Assembly: GCF_022234545.1 (NCBI RefSeq)
Contig: NZ_JAIEUI010000001.1
Location: forward strand, 722,714 to 786,713
Origin: Paenibacillus piscarius
GTDB lineage: Bacteria > Bacillota > Bacilli > Paenibacillales > Paenibacillaceae
Direction of reading: 5' to 3'
DNA length: 64,000 bases
The position numbers and the translations under genes are program-made. Shown piece by piece: positions 49,854 to 58,613 of the stretch. The notes under the pieces were generated by a model. The model did not search any database and was not told where the DNA came from. It saw only the letters and a program-made list of their open reading frames with translations. Positions within the stretch are counted from its first letter, which is position 1. Each line of letters starts with the position of its first letter.

Positions 49854-51213
49854 TAACATCCGCTCCCGCAATGATCTGTTCGCACGGACCCAGAAGCGTC
49901 TCACGTGGCGTTACAGTGCGGTGATGAGCATATTTCTGCTGCTGTCCTTCCTGATTATCTATCTGCTCCTGCATCTCCTGATCTGGAATAACCAGCGGGA
50001 ACGGCTGAATCTGCTGTTGGATGCCGAATTGAAGCAGCTTCAAGGCCCGATGTACGAAGAACTGCTGCAAGGACAGTATCAGGGGCCGGGCAATCAGGCG
50101 TTCACGCTTAGTGCGGATCAGGCCTTCTATATTATTCTGGACAACGCAGGCAGTCTCATGGGCAGCGGCGAGATTCAGCCGGGACTGAAGGAGCAGGTGC
50201 TACGGCTGGCCGCTGCCGGAGCAGCGGGAACAGAGAGCGGCCTTGCTGTTGCGGAGCTGGAGCAAGGGCCGGGTCTGCCGCATAAGGGAGATGAGGCCGG
50301 CGGCCGGTCGTCTGCCGCATATCTGGTCGGCAGCCGGACCATCGAGCGCGGGGGCCAGCCGGCGGGTATCCTGTACGCCGGTAAGGACGTTACCTTCCAG
50401 CAGCAGCTATTCCGCTGGCTGCTCGGGGTGCTGGCCGCCATTGCGGCGGCGTTCATCCTGCTGGCCGCCGTCTTCAGCCGGGTGATGTCGCGCCAGGCAA
50501 TGGTACCGGTCGGCAAGGCGTATGACCGGCAGAAGCACTTCGCGGCCGACGCCTCGCATGAGCTGCGTACGCCGCTGAGCGTGATGCTGTCCTCCATCGA
50601 GACGCTGCAGCTGGAGGAGCGCATCAATGAACAGCCGTTCACCCGCCATGTGGTGGACGGAATGCATTCGGAGGTCCGGCGGATGATCGCGCTGACCCGG
50701 GACCTGCTCCTGCTGGCCCGCAGTGACGCCGGGCTGCTGGAGCTGAATCCCCGGCGCTTCGACCTTGCGCCGGTTGCGGCCGCAACGCTCTCCGGCCTGA
50801 GCGTGCTGGCCGGAGCGAAGCAGATCCGGCTTACACTTGAAGCTCCGGCGGAGCTTCCGGTGAAGCAGGATCAGGAGAAGCTGGTGCAGCTTATGGTCAT
50901 TCTGCTGGAGAATGCCATCAAGTTCACGCCAGCCGGCGGACACGTCATTCTGCGGGCTGCGCTACTGCCGAAGAACAGCGGCACGCGGCTGGTGCTGGAG
51001 GTGCAGGATACCGGCGTGGGTATTCCCGCAGAAGACCTGGACCGGATCTTCGAGCGGTTCTACCGCCCCGACCAGTCCCGGTCGCGGGATGGCGGGGGTC
51101 ACGGACTGGGCCTGGCGATAGCGAAGGAGCTTGTAGTCGCACTTGGCGGCGGCATACGTGCGGAGAATAAGCCCGGCGGGGGCAGCATATTCCGGGCCGA
51201 GCTGCGGAACTGA
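49843..51213 (+). CDS. Sensor histidine kinase
   Basis: 456 residues. TTG 49843 is preferred as GGGGTGGGG lies 7 nt upstream; 49750 would lie deep inside the regulator gene. Two membrane segments (about 24-48 and 190-215) flank an extracellular loop. The dimerisation motif ADASHELRTPLSVMLSSIET, the N-box LLENAIKFTP, and the ATP-binding GHGLGLAIAKEL are intact. It is the partner of the OmpR-type regulator upstream. The 51-bp repeat array starts about 70 nt after its stop. Confidence 0.9.
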   Translation: MTANNIRSRNDLFARTQKRLTWRYSAVMSIFLLLSFLIIYLLLHLLIWNNQRERLNLLLDAELKQLQGPMYEELLQGQYQGPGNQAFTLSADQAFYIILDNAGSLMGSGEIQPGLKEQVLRLAAAGAAGTESGLAVAELEQGPGLPHKGDEAGGRSSAAYLVGSRTIERGGQPAGILYAGKDVTFQQQLFRWLLGVLAAIAAAFILLAAVFSRVMSRQAMVPVGKAYDRQKHFAADASHELRTPLSVMLSSIETLQLEERINEQPFTRHVVDGMHSEVRRMIALTRDLLLLARSDAGLLELNPRRFDLAPVAAATLSGLSVLAGAKQIRLTLEAPAELPVKQDQEKLVQLMVILLENAIKFTPAGGHVILRAALLPKNSGTRLVLEVQDTGVGIPAEDLDRIFERFYRPDQSRSRDGGGHGLGLAIAKELVVALGGGIRAENKPGGGSIFRAELRN

Positions 51214-51283
51214 AGCGGTATAGTACCGACACGAACAGAATGGATGTAAGAACACAATGGGCCAGAGCGGGGTGTGCAGACCT

Positions 51284-51640
51284 AATGTAATCGGAAAACC
51301 GGGCACATATCGCCAGATCGAGGTGAGTGGGCCAAATGTAATCGAAAAACCGATCACATTGCGCCAGAGCGGGGGATGCGAACCAAATGTAATCGAAAAA
51401 CCGATCACAATACGCCAGAGCGAGGTATGCGAACCAAATGTAATCGAAAAACCGATCACATTGCACCAGATCGAGGTAAGCGGGCCAAATGTAATCGAAA
51501 AACCGATCACATTGCGCCAGAGCGAGGTATGCGAAGCAAATGTAATCGAAAAACCGATCACAATGCGCCAGAGCGAGGTATGCGAAGCAAATGTAATCGA
51601 AAAACCGATCACATTGCGAAAAACCGAACACTTATCGCCG
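51284..51640. repeat. 51-bp-period tandem array B, seven copies
   Basis: The core AATGTAATCG begins at 51284, 51335, 51386, 51437, 51488, 51539 and 51590, exactly 51 bp apart. Each core makes a dyad (TGT-ATCG with CGAT-ACA). The first copy has a variant (ATCGG) and a degenerate end unit lies near 51620. Spacers (for example GCGCCAGAGCGAGGTATGCG) are similar, not identical. Because 51 is divisible by three, long frames run through both strands but have no start signals or known motifs. Confidence 0.92.
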
Positions 51641-51739
51641 TGTAGGCATCCTATTCTGCTCCTATCCCGCAGTATATGGGAGCATCTATCCGAACATCTG
51701 CGAACCTGCCTGCTGAGTCCGGCTCTGCTCCGCTCAGCA

Positions 51740-51784
51740 CGGCTCACCCTATCTGAGCCCGGCTGCTCCGCGTTGGGTGAGCCG
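51740..51784. repeat. Inverted repeat before the small gene
   Basis: CGGCTCACCC (51740-51749) pairs perfectly with GGGTGAGCCG (51775-51784). The T tract after it is short, so terminator function is uncertain. The right arm overlaps the -35 of the promoter described next. Confidence 0.6.
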
Positions 51785-51801
51785 GATCTTTCCCGTATAA
51801 T
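51773..51801 (+). promoter_or_regulatory. Promoter of the small protein gene
   Basis: TTGGGT (51773-51778) and TATAAT (51796-51801) are separated by 17 bp. Two direct repeats ACGTTACGSCG (51807-51817 and 51836-51846, 29 bp apart) follow the start region. Confidence 0.55.
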
Positions 51802-51882
51802 AGTAAACGTTACGCCGGATGTGACAATTAGCGCTACGTTACGGCGTATGAACTCTAAGCACCAGGAAAGGGATGAAGATTT

Positions 51883-52134
51883 TTGACTTATACGAAACTG
51901 TTGGAACGCAAAGGCGAAATTCTCAAAAGAACCGTGGAAACCTGGATCATGAAAGAGAATCGTGACGGACTGGACCGTCAGGAAGCCCACATCTACAGAA
52001 ATATGGTCAAGGAGCTTCATCAGAACGAGCAGGAGCTTAATGGGGCGCGTGTGGAGGCATTGGACAAGAGCCCGGATTCGCAAGCGGATGAAGCAGTCTC
52101 CGCTAAGCACGAGGTAATATCACAAGGGGTATGA
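51883..52134 (+). CDS. Small helical hypothetical protein
   Basis: 83 residues, charged and probably helical (KLLERKGEILKRTVETWIMK; HIYRNMVKELHQNEQELNGA), with a disordered tail. TTG 51883 has AAAGGGATGAAG before it and a TATAAT promoter upstream. No membrane or known domain. It is not part of the neighbouring operons. Confidence 0.55.
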   Translation: MTYTKLLERKGEILKRTVETWIMKENRDGLDRQEAHIYRNMVKELHQNEQELNGARVEALDKSPDSQADEAVSAKHEVISQGV

Positions 52135-52202
52135 AACATAATGGAACAAGCCGCCCGGAATTCGCGATAGCGAAGCGGGCGGCTTTTCGCTGACCATAAA
52201 CT

Positions 52203-52571
52203 TCAGGTCAGCTTGATCCGGTAACAGCGGGCGGAAGCCACCTCAGTGCCTTTGGTCGTAGCGAAGGTATAGTGGTCACTGAAGGCGAAACGGCTTCCGC
52301 CGCGAGTCACCCAATTCCCGCTCACCGCAGCAATTTTGCCGTGGGAGATGGCATGTTCAACCGTCAGTGCAGTAAGCTCCGGAACGGAAGCTGACCCTTC
52401 AAGAACGGCAGACAACGGATACCGTTCGCCGCCAACAAGCTCTACAGCAGCATCGTCTGTGAGCAGCTGGGTTAGTGTCTTGGTATCTCCAGTAATAAGA
52501 GCGACGGCTAAATCTTCTGCCAGCTTGTTCTTCGGTGAATTGCCGCACATGCCGCTTAGTTGGATCTCCAT
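52203..52571 (-). CDS. NTF2/SnoaL-like small protein
   Basis: 122 residues. The pattern of an initial helix (NKLAEDLAVALITGDTKTLT) followed by a beta-rich half (ISHGKIAAVSGNWVTRGGSR; FAFSDHYTFAT) resembles NTF2-like folds of SnoaL-type small proteins, which may be enzymes or ligand-binding proteins. No catalytic residue can be assigned. A single gene, 39 nt from the upstream gene on the same strand. Confidence 0.55.
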   Translation of the reverse strand: MEIQLSGMCGNSPKNKLAEDLAVALITGDTKTLTQLLTDDAAVELVGGERYPLSAVLEGSASVPELTALTVEHAISHGKIAAVSGNWVTRGGSRFAFSDHYTFATTKGTEVASARCYRIKLT

Positions 52572-52610
52572 TGCTTGTATCCCTCCTCTGACTGTGTCTG
52601 AATGGTTGGT

Positions 52611-53510
52611 CTACAGCCGCACTACCCTCCGGTACACCAGGCAATCCAGCAGATCCTCCCAGGCAAGCTCGCTCTCATAAGGGTCGCGGTAGGCGGTTGC
52701 GGTAGGCAGATACCCGAGAATAGCGCCCAGGCCGCCATGCAGATTGCAGCCGCCGTCGCCGCCTTTGCCGGTGATACCGTCCGGAGTGAGTACCAGTTCC
52801 TTCTTGTATGGGTCGCCGGGGAAGCACAGACCGAATGCATTCGGCAGCTCCAGCGGATACGGGTCTGCGGCAGCAGCCTCCCCTGAACCGGATACATGCC
52901 GCAGGCGCATGGATGCATCTATCTCGTCACCCCACGGGAACAGCGTCCGGGCGCCTGCGCCGTACAGATACTCCCATTCATCCTCGGTCGGCAGGGTGAA
53001 GCCCTCGGGCAGCTCCGTTTCGCACCATTCCCCGAACGATTCGCTGTCGTCGAACAGGTACACGACGATCTGATCACCGTCCCGTTCCAGCCGGAAAGAC
53101 TGGGAGTACTCATAGCTGGTATGCGGCCCTTGACGGAATTCCTCAATGGCTTCGAGCACATCCTCATCTTCTTCCGGGTCCAGCCGGTCCAGCGGACATT
53201 CATACCAGCCTGCGGACATAGGCGAGCGCTGAACGAGCAGCGGTCTGATCACAGCCTCGCGGACGGAGGACATCTCTGCATATTCATGTAACTCTGGCCG
53301 GCCTAGGGTCACCGTATCGCCCGGCACATACACGTATTCGCTGCCCTCGTGCAGGAACACGCCCGTTTCCAGGGACCGGCCGTAACGTTCGAACCTCTCC
53401 AGCCGCAGCCACTTGAAGCCTGCCGGCAGCCGCTCAAGTAATTCCAGCAGGGCAGATTGCTTCTCCTCTATCGTTAATTGCCCCCATGCGGTGCGGTTCC
53501 ATGCTTCCAT
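52611..53510 (-). CDS. FGE/SUMF1-like domain protein (uncharacterised)
   Basis: 299 residues, no signal peptide. The stretch LPTEDEWEYLYGAGARTLFP followed by WGDE is the hallmark of the FGE-sulfatase fold. The catalytic cysteine pair of true formylglycine-generating enzymes was not recognised. The N-terminal half is acidic and specific to this group. It probably has a binding role. The gene may be co-transcribed with the small SnoaL-like gene. Confidence 0.55.
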   Translation of the reverse strand: MEAWNRTAWGQLTIEEKQSALLELLERLPAGFKWLRLERFERYGRSLETGVFLHEGSEYVYVPGDTVTLGRPELHEYAEMSSVREAVIRPLLVQRSPMSAGWYECPLDRLDPEEDEDVLEAIEEFRQGPHTSYEYSQSFRLERDGDQIVVYLFDDSESFGEWCETELPEGFTLPTEDEWEYLYGAGARTLFPWGDEIDASMRLRHVSGSGEAAAADPYPLELPNAFGLCFPGDPYKKELVLTPDGITGKGGDGGCNLHGGLGAILGYLPTATAYRDPYESELAWEDLLDCLVYRRVVRL

Positions 53511-53613
53511 GTCATACTCTCCTCCCGGGAATTGGCACTCTCAGCCTGTCTACTGTCATTGTAATAGACAGCCCGGTTTGCTGGCAAACCCGCCGGAAGG
53601 CTGCGGGGGACAG

Positions 53614-55590
53614 TTACTTCGTTCCCAGGAAGCTGTCTACTACAAATTGAAGCTGGGCTTCCAGCGAGATCGGGTCGCTGAATACGAAGCCTCGGCTATT
53701 CTCGCGATAAACATGGTTATTGCGGACTGCAGGAAGGCTGTCCCAGAGCTTGCCTTCGAAGATCCACGCGGCATTCTCTTCACCCGTCCATCCGCTGATA
53801 AAGATATAATCACCGGCATATTGCGGCAACAGCTCAAGAGAGAGCTTGGCCCAGCCCTGGCCGCTGTCTATGGCTTCCTTTTGAATAATTGGCGGAGCCT
53901 TCATCCCGAACTCGCCGTAGATAATGTCGCCGCCCCGGCCAAAGCTGCCGTAAGCATAGAACTCCTTGGCACTTCCCGCATCAAAAATCGAAACCGTGCG
54001 CTCCCCTACAGCCTGCTGCACAAGCGGCTTGTACTTGGCAATCTGGGCGTCCCACTGTTCGATCCAGGCTTTGGCCTGTTCTTCCCGGCCGGTCATTGCC
54101 CCGAACTCCATTAATTGCTCACGAAAAGGGACTCCGTAATCAACAGCGACGGTAGGTGCAATCTGGGTCAGCTTCTCGATCGCAGCCGGGTCATTCCACA
54201 CCACAATTAAATCCGGCTGAAGCTCAATAATCTGCTCGTAAGGGATGTCATTCCCTAGGTTGACCACGTCATCCAGCTTACCTTCTGTATAGTTATTGAA
54301 GGATTCATCTCCAGTTGCTACAGGCTTTAACCCAAGCGCCAGCAGATGCCCGGTGAAGGCTCCAGCCACCATAACGATTCTTTGCGGATTTTTGGGAATC
54401 TGTATATCACCGTTAACCGCTTTGAAGGTTATGGTTCCGGAACTGCCGTTTGTATTCTTTGCCGCTGCATTGGCGGTATTGCTGCTAGTGTTTACTTTCG
54501 GGCCTGGTGTAACATTGCTTGCTCCGCCTTGCGTGTTCGCGGGCCTTTCGCAGGCGCTTAGCAGGAGCGTCATGCACAGCAATAATGCAACTCCTACTGG
54601 TAATTTGCTCTTGTACATCGGTAAAACTCCTTTTCCACTGTATTGATAATGATTATCATCTCTGTTATCAATATAGTGACGAAGCCTGCGCGGAGCAATG
54701 GACGATTCGAGCCTAATGATAGGACGATAAGAACCGTTTGCCTTGCGCAACGAATTATTTCTGAATTCTCCGGGTGGAACTCCAGCCGTCTTCTTGAACA
54801 ATCGGATGAAGTAGGATACATCCGTGTACCCGACGCTGCGTGCAATTTCCTGCATGGATAAGTCAGTCTGCTGCAGTAAGGCTCCCGCCCGGTTCATCCT
54901 GATACGGATGAAGTAATCAATGATGCTTGTCCCGGTCTCGCGGCGGAAATGCTTGGACAGGTAAGGAGCGCTGTAGTTAAAAATACGTGCCAGTGAATCC
55001 CGCGTGACCGGCTCTGCATAATGCTGCTCCATATAACGGACTAGCTGGGAGGTAAGATCCGGTCTAACCGGGCTGACCTGCTGCTGATCCATCTGCTGAA
55101 GCAGTTCATAGACAAATTGATAGAATAATGCTTTGACATGCAGCTGTTCCAGACGTTCCTGCGCCAGCCATTCCTCCAGCATCTGCTCAGCCAATTGGTA
55201 GAGAATTGCCGGATGGAGCGGAATGAAGCCGAACTGCAGGCTGAAGGGGAGAACTCCGTCCGGATGCTCCCGTCCATATCGCTTCCAAGGCAGCGGCAAG
55301 CTGGATTTATACAGAATAAGGTAGTATTGGAAGGAAGGCTCTGTAAGGCGGATGTCCAGACAGGTGCCCTTACCCCCGTGAAGCAGATAATAGGGCTTGG
55401 CAGCATGCTCAGCTCCGTCCAAGAGCACAGATGCGCTGCCATGTGTAACGTATAGATAAGCACTGGAGGGGAACAGATAGGGTCTGAACTCATCGCCGGT
55501 CTGTATACGAATATGCCGGATATCCATCACTTGGATCGATGCATGAGTCCAGATGAGGAGGTGTTCTTGTATATTTATAGTTTTGTCCAA
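53614..55590 (-). CDS. AraC-type regulator fused in frame to a siderophore-binding lipoprotein (fusion 2)
   Basis: A single frame of 658 codons. Residues about 1-290 form a cupin-type sensory domain (LLHGGKGTCLDIRLTEPSFQ) and AraC domain with two HTH units (LARIFNYSAPYLSKHFRRET; IARSVGYTDVSYFIRLFKKT). Residues 311-316 (DDNHYQ) are encoded by a perfect Fur box. An internal ATG at residue 325, with AAAAGGAG 8 nt upstream, begins a lipoprotein signal with lipobox LLSAC (Cys347), followed by a FecB-like siderophore-binding domain (NPQRIVMVAGAFTGHLLALG; YAGDYIFISGWTG). TTG 55590 has AAGGAGGG. It lies 49 nt after the chemoreceptor gene with no promoter evident, so they may share a transcript. Confidence 0.85.
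   Translation of the reverse strand: MDKTINIQEHLLIWTHASIQVMDIRHIRIQTGDEFRPYLFPSSAYLYVTHGSASVLLDGAEHAAKPYYLLHGGKGTCLDIRLTEPSFQYYLILYKSSLPLPWKRYGREHPDGVLPFSLQFGFIPLHPAILYQLAEQMLEEWLAQERLEQLHVKALFYQFVYELLQQMDQQQVSPVRPDLTSQLVRYMEQHYAEPVTRDSLARIFNYSAPYLSKHFRRETGTSIIDYFIRIRMNRAGALLQQTDLSMQEIARSVGYTDVSYFIRLFKKTAGVPPGEFRNNSLRKANGSYRPIIRLESSIAPRRLRHYIDNRDDNHYQYSGKGVLPMYKSKLPVGVALLLCMTLLLSACERPANTQGGASNVTPGPKVNTSSNTANAAAKNTNGSSGTITFKAVNGDIQIPKNPQRIVMVAGAFTGHLLALGLKPVATGDESFNNYTEGKLDDVVNLGNDIPYEQIIELQPDLIVVWNDPAAIEKLTQIAPTVAVDYGVPFREQLMEFGAMTGREEQAKAWIEQWDAQIAKYKPLVQQAVGERTVSIFDAGSAKEFYAYGSFGRGGDIIYGEFGMKAPPIIQKEAIDSGQGWAKLSLELLPQYAGDYIFISGWTGEENAAWIFEGKLWDSLPAVRNNHVYRENSRGFVFSDPISLEAQLQFVVDSFLGTK
54616..54658 (-). 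promoter_or_regulatory. In-frame Fur box and internal start inside fusion 2
   Basis: TGATAAT-G-ATTATCA as printed on the plus strand (54644-54658) is a perfect 7-1-7 Fur box. On the coding strand it is read as DNHY. Internal ATG 54618 follows AAAAGGAG at 8 nt. From Fur box to start codon is 26 nt, as in fusions 1 and 3. Confidence 0.78.
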
Positions 55591-55639
55591 TGAGGATTCC
55601 CTCCTTTCCGGTTTCCGAAGGACGCCAGGGTAGCACCCG

Positions 55640-57700
55640 CTATTCCAGCTTGAACTGCCGCAGCTCTTCCTCCAGCTTCAGCGAGATTTGGCTCAGCTCC
55701 TTGGAGAGTTCAGCTACCTGCTCGATGCTGCCCAGCTGTTCTTGTGTGTTGGCGCTGACCTCTTCGGTAGAGGCGGAATTCTCCTCGGTGGTAGAAGAGA
55801 TCACCTCAATCGCCTGCAAGATCTCATCCTTGTGCTTGTGGACAACCGAAGTGTTATTGCTGATCTGCAGTATCCGTACCTTCAATTCCTCCAGATCGCT
55901 GTTCAGGCTAACAAAGACCTGCTTGGCATTCTCTACGGATTGGGCATTCTCCTCTGCAATCGAAAGATTAAGCGTAGTGTGCTGTACAGACAGGCTTGTT
56001 TTTTCCTCAATGGCGCTGACCTTCTTATAGATTTCCTCTGTAGCCCGGGCGGTCTGCTCGGCCAGCTTGCGTACCTCACCAGCTACTACCGCGAAGCCCC
56101 TGCCATGCTCGCCTGCCCGGGCAGCTTCAATAGAAGCATTCAGGGCGAGCAGATTGGTCTGTGTGGCAATTTGATTCACTGTGCCGACGATGCCCGAAAT
56201 CTCATGACGGCTCAGGTCAATCTCCTCAATGAGCGATGACATCGCTTGAGTAGATCTGTGATTGTCTTCCGCGGCTCTGGAGAGCTGCTCTACCAAGTCC
56301 AGACCTGATCCGCTGAGCTGCGCTGAGGTTTGTACCATAGACCCTACAGCCTGAGCGTCACTGGTGATCTCGTCAATTTGATTAGACAAGGCACCGGTTT
56401 TGTGGAGAATGCTCTCCGATTCAACCGACTGATAGTTGGTGGCATTGGCAATTTCATTGATGGCCGTGGCAGTCTCGTTCATGGTGATTGCTGTTTTGGC
56501 AGAAATGGCTTGCAGGTTGCTGGAGGACTGGGTCAGCATCTGAGCCGTATTATGGATGACCTGAATCATGCCCTGAATCTTCTGCACCATGTTGGCCATC
56601 CCCCCGGCAATCTGGCCGATCTCGTTGCGGGATGGTTCAGGGAACTGAACGGTTAGATCCCCGTCTTCGATCCGCTTCATGGCAGCCAGCAGTTTGGGAA
56701 TGGAGCGCAGCAGATAACGCAGCGTGAGATAAGAGATGAACACCAGGAGAAGGGCGGCAGCCGCGAAGCCGGCGATGGTTGTCCGGGCGAAGGAGCTCAG
56801 CTCGCTAAGCGCCTCTTGCCGGGTAATCGTTAAGCCTACAGACCATCCGGTATCCTTACTGGTGGCATAGCCGATATATCGGGACTCGCCGTTATCTTGG
56901 ATCAGCGATACGCCGGATTCACCATTCATCATTTGTTTGCCGGTTGCCCCGAGATCGCCGGGAAGCTCTGTGATTTTGGCTTTCAGCACCTTCGTCTGAT
57001 CCGGGTGGTAGAGAAGATCCCCGGCGCGTGTAGCCAGAATAGAGTACCCCGTGCTGCCCAGAGAATAGCTCTGCATAATATTCGGGATATCATCGAAGGC
57101 AATGTCTGCGGCAATGAGGCCGATCATTTCGTTGCTGTCATTCATAATCGGATAGAAAATCCCCATCAGCATAGTGCCATTATTGACATCGGCATAAGGC
57201 TCGGAATAGTAGAGACCGTTGGCTTCAGATAAGGGCTTGAAGTAGGGGCGTGCGCGGATATCGAAGTCCGGCTTGGAGGTCAGACCGTCATGCTGGAGGA
57301 AGTACCCCTTCCCGGAGAACCCGGCTACCCAGGCATCGGCAAAGGAAGGCTCCGACTTCACAATGTCCGCCAGCGTAGCGAGTGCTTCTGCGGCATGGGG
57401 CGAGGTTTTAATTTGCTCTGGTGTGGTGCTTTCAATATATTTTTGAAAAATCGAGTTAGTGGACATTTGTTTAACCAGGGAGCCCTTTTCCTTGAATAAT
57501 GCATCGAATTGGCTCACGATCCCCTGCGTCTTGGTCATCAGCAGCGATTCCTGCTGGCCGATGAGAATGGATCTGGTGCTGGAATAGAAGTAGGTGCCCA
57601 GAATGGAGAAGACGACAAGAATAATGACAAGCAGTACAAGGGCCAATGTGTTGGCGATACTGGTCGAACGGACTGCCCGTTTCAAAGTTGGCTGTGACAT
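55640..57700 (-). CDS. Methyl-accepting chemotaxis protein
   Basis: 686 residues. An N-terminal membrane segment (about 18-40), an extracellular dCache-like sensor domain (about 45-300), a second membrane segment (about 308-330), a HAMP linker ([20 protein letters not shown]) and a long cytoplasmic signalling hairpin with the conserved tip [20 protein letters not shown]. It reports an extracellular ligand to CheA. Fusion 2 lies 49 nt downstream, which suggests but does not prove that the ligand relates to iron or siderophores. Confidence 0.93.
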   Translation of the reverse strand: MSQPTLKRAVRSTSIANTLALVLLVIILVVFSILGTYFYSSTRSILIGQQESLLMTKTQGIVSQFDALFKEKGSLVKQMSTNSIFQKYIESTTPEQIKTSPHAAEALATLADIVKSEPSFADAWVAGFSGKGYFLQHDGLTSKPDFDIRARPYFKPLSEANGLYYSEPYADVNNGTMLMGIFYPIMNDSNEMIGLIAADIAFDDIPNIMQSYSLGSTGYSILATRAGDLLYHPDQTKVLKAKITELPGDLGATGKQMMNGESGVSLIQDNGESRYIGYATSKDTGWSVGLTITRQEALSELSSFARTTIAGFAAAALLLVFISYLTLRYLLRSIPKLLAAMKRIEDGDLTVQFPEPSRNEIGQIAGGMANMVQKIQGMIQVIHNTAQMLTQSSSNLQAISAKTAITMNETATAINEIANATNYQSVESESILHKTGALSNQIDEITSDAQAVGSMVQTSAQLSGSGLDLVEQLSRAAEDNHRSTQAMSSLIEEIDLSRHEISGIVGTVNQIATQTNLLALNASIEAARAGEHGRGFAVVAGEVRKLAEQTARATEEIYKKVSAIEEKTSLSVQHTTLNLSIAEENAQSVENAKQVFVSLNSDLEELKVRILQISNNTSVVHKHKDEILQAIEVISSTTEENSASTEEVSANTQEQLGSIEQVAELSKELSQISLKLEEELRQFKLE

Positions 57701-57795
57701 AGGTCATCTCCCGTATATGTATTAGAGCGAAGGCTCTTAGGTAATATGTCGGAATCCCGAAGATATTCTTGTAGAGTTAACCCCGTTAAATTTCA

Positions 57796-57830
57796 CAAAA
57801 AAACCGGCTGGAAGAAGGCTCCAAGCCGGT
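57796..57830 (-). terminator. Terminator of the FhuF-like gene
   Basis: On the minus strand ACCGGCT (57830-57824) pairs with AGCCGGT (57809-57803), with inner GGAG/CTCC-type pairing, and seven T residues follow. It lies 25 nt after the stop codon. Confidence 0.83.
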
Positions 57831-57854
57831 GCAGAAGCATATGGGGGAGAGCAG

Positions 57855-58601
57855 CTAAAGGATGGGACACCCGCCGCAATAGGCGTGATCAGTCCTGAGC
57901 TTATAGGCTAGACAGCAGGTAGCCTTCACGGATATCGTATCGTGCGGAGGGAGGGGGTCTCTCCGGAACTTGGGGGTGATGCGGAACGGATTGCTGCGGA
58001 GTCCGAATACCTCAGGCTTCAACTCCCACAGTGAAGCTTGGAAATTCCTGTGGATCTGGCTGCGGCTGCACTCATTAGAGGCCTCCAGAGCATCCTCTTC
58101 GATAAAAGTATACAACTGATTATAGATCTGCTTCCACAGCATCACTGCTCTGGTCTGCGAAGTCTCGGCAAGCGCAGCAATCATCGGTCTCACCTCGTTC
58201 CTGTAGAACCTCCCAAGCTCTTCTGTTAGGTTTTTACCATTCCCTCTCTGCTCAGGGCTGCTCTCCCGCTGATTATGGATAGGGAAGGCGAACTCGGGGT
58301 AACCTTCGGTGCGGACGAGCTGGACAGACATATTATTCAGGCGCAGGGCCGGGGCCAGCGGGTCTCCAGCTGCGAGCAGTGCGTATTTGGCTCCGCAGAT
58401 CCCGGCAATCCAGCTGCACAGAATGGCTGCCGCTATTCGTTTATCCTCTGTCCCTAGCATAGAAGCATACGCAGTAAGCAGCTGATCAGCTTGTGCAGGG
58501 ATACATAATTTGCCCAGCGGCAGAGTAATCTCTGCGTCCTCAATGGCTTCGGGAGGGATGAAGAAACGCTCAGTCCCCTGGAGTCTGCCAGTGCCGTTCA
58601 T
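57855..58601 (-). CDS. FhuF-like siderophore-iron reductase
   Basis: 248 residues. The C-terminus ends in CCLAYKLRTDHAYCGGCPIL, the CC...CxxC cluster that binds a [2Fe-2S] centre in FhuF-type ferric reductases. These reduce iron in imported ferric siderophores and release it in the cytoplasm. ATG has AAGGGGG 7 nt upstream, in the end of the binding-protein gene 12 nt away. Both belong to one operon behind a Fur box. No permease genes are present here. Confidence 0.82.
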   Translation of the reverse strand: MNGTGRLQGTERFFIPPEAIEDAEITLPLGKLCIPAQADQLLTAYASMLGTEDKRIAAAILCSWIAGICGAKYALLAAGDPLAPALRLNNMSVQLVRTEGYPEFAFPIHNQRESSPEQRGNGKNLTEELGRFYRNEVRPMIAALAETSQTRAVMLWKQIYNQLYTFIEEDALEASNECSRSQIHRNFQASLWELKPEVFGLRSNPFRITPKFRRDPLPPHDTISVKATCCLAYKLRTDHAYCGGCPIL

Positions 58602-58613
58602 CCTGAATCCCCC

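Noticed and set aside
51284..51640. CRISPR array
   Set aside because: The spacers are similar to each other and the period is 51 bp with near-identical full units. No cas genes are in the window.
50945..52110. Long open frames on both strands across array B (209, 228 and 382 codons)
   Set aside because: They come from the repeated 51-bp unit and overlap the kinase gene. No start signals, no recognised fold.
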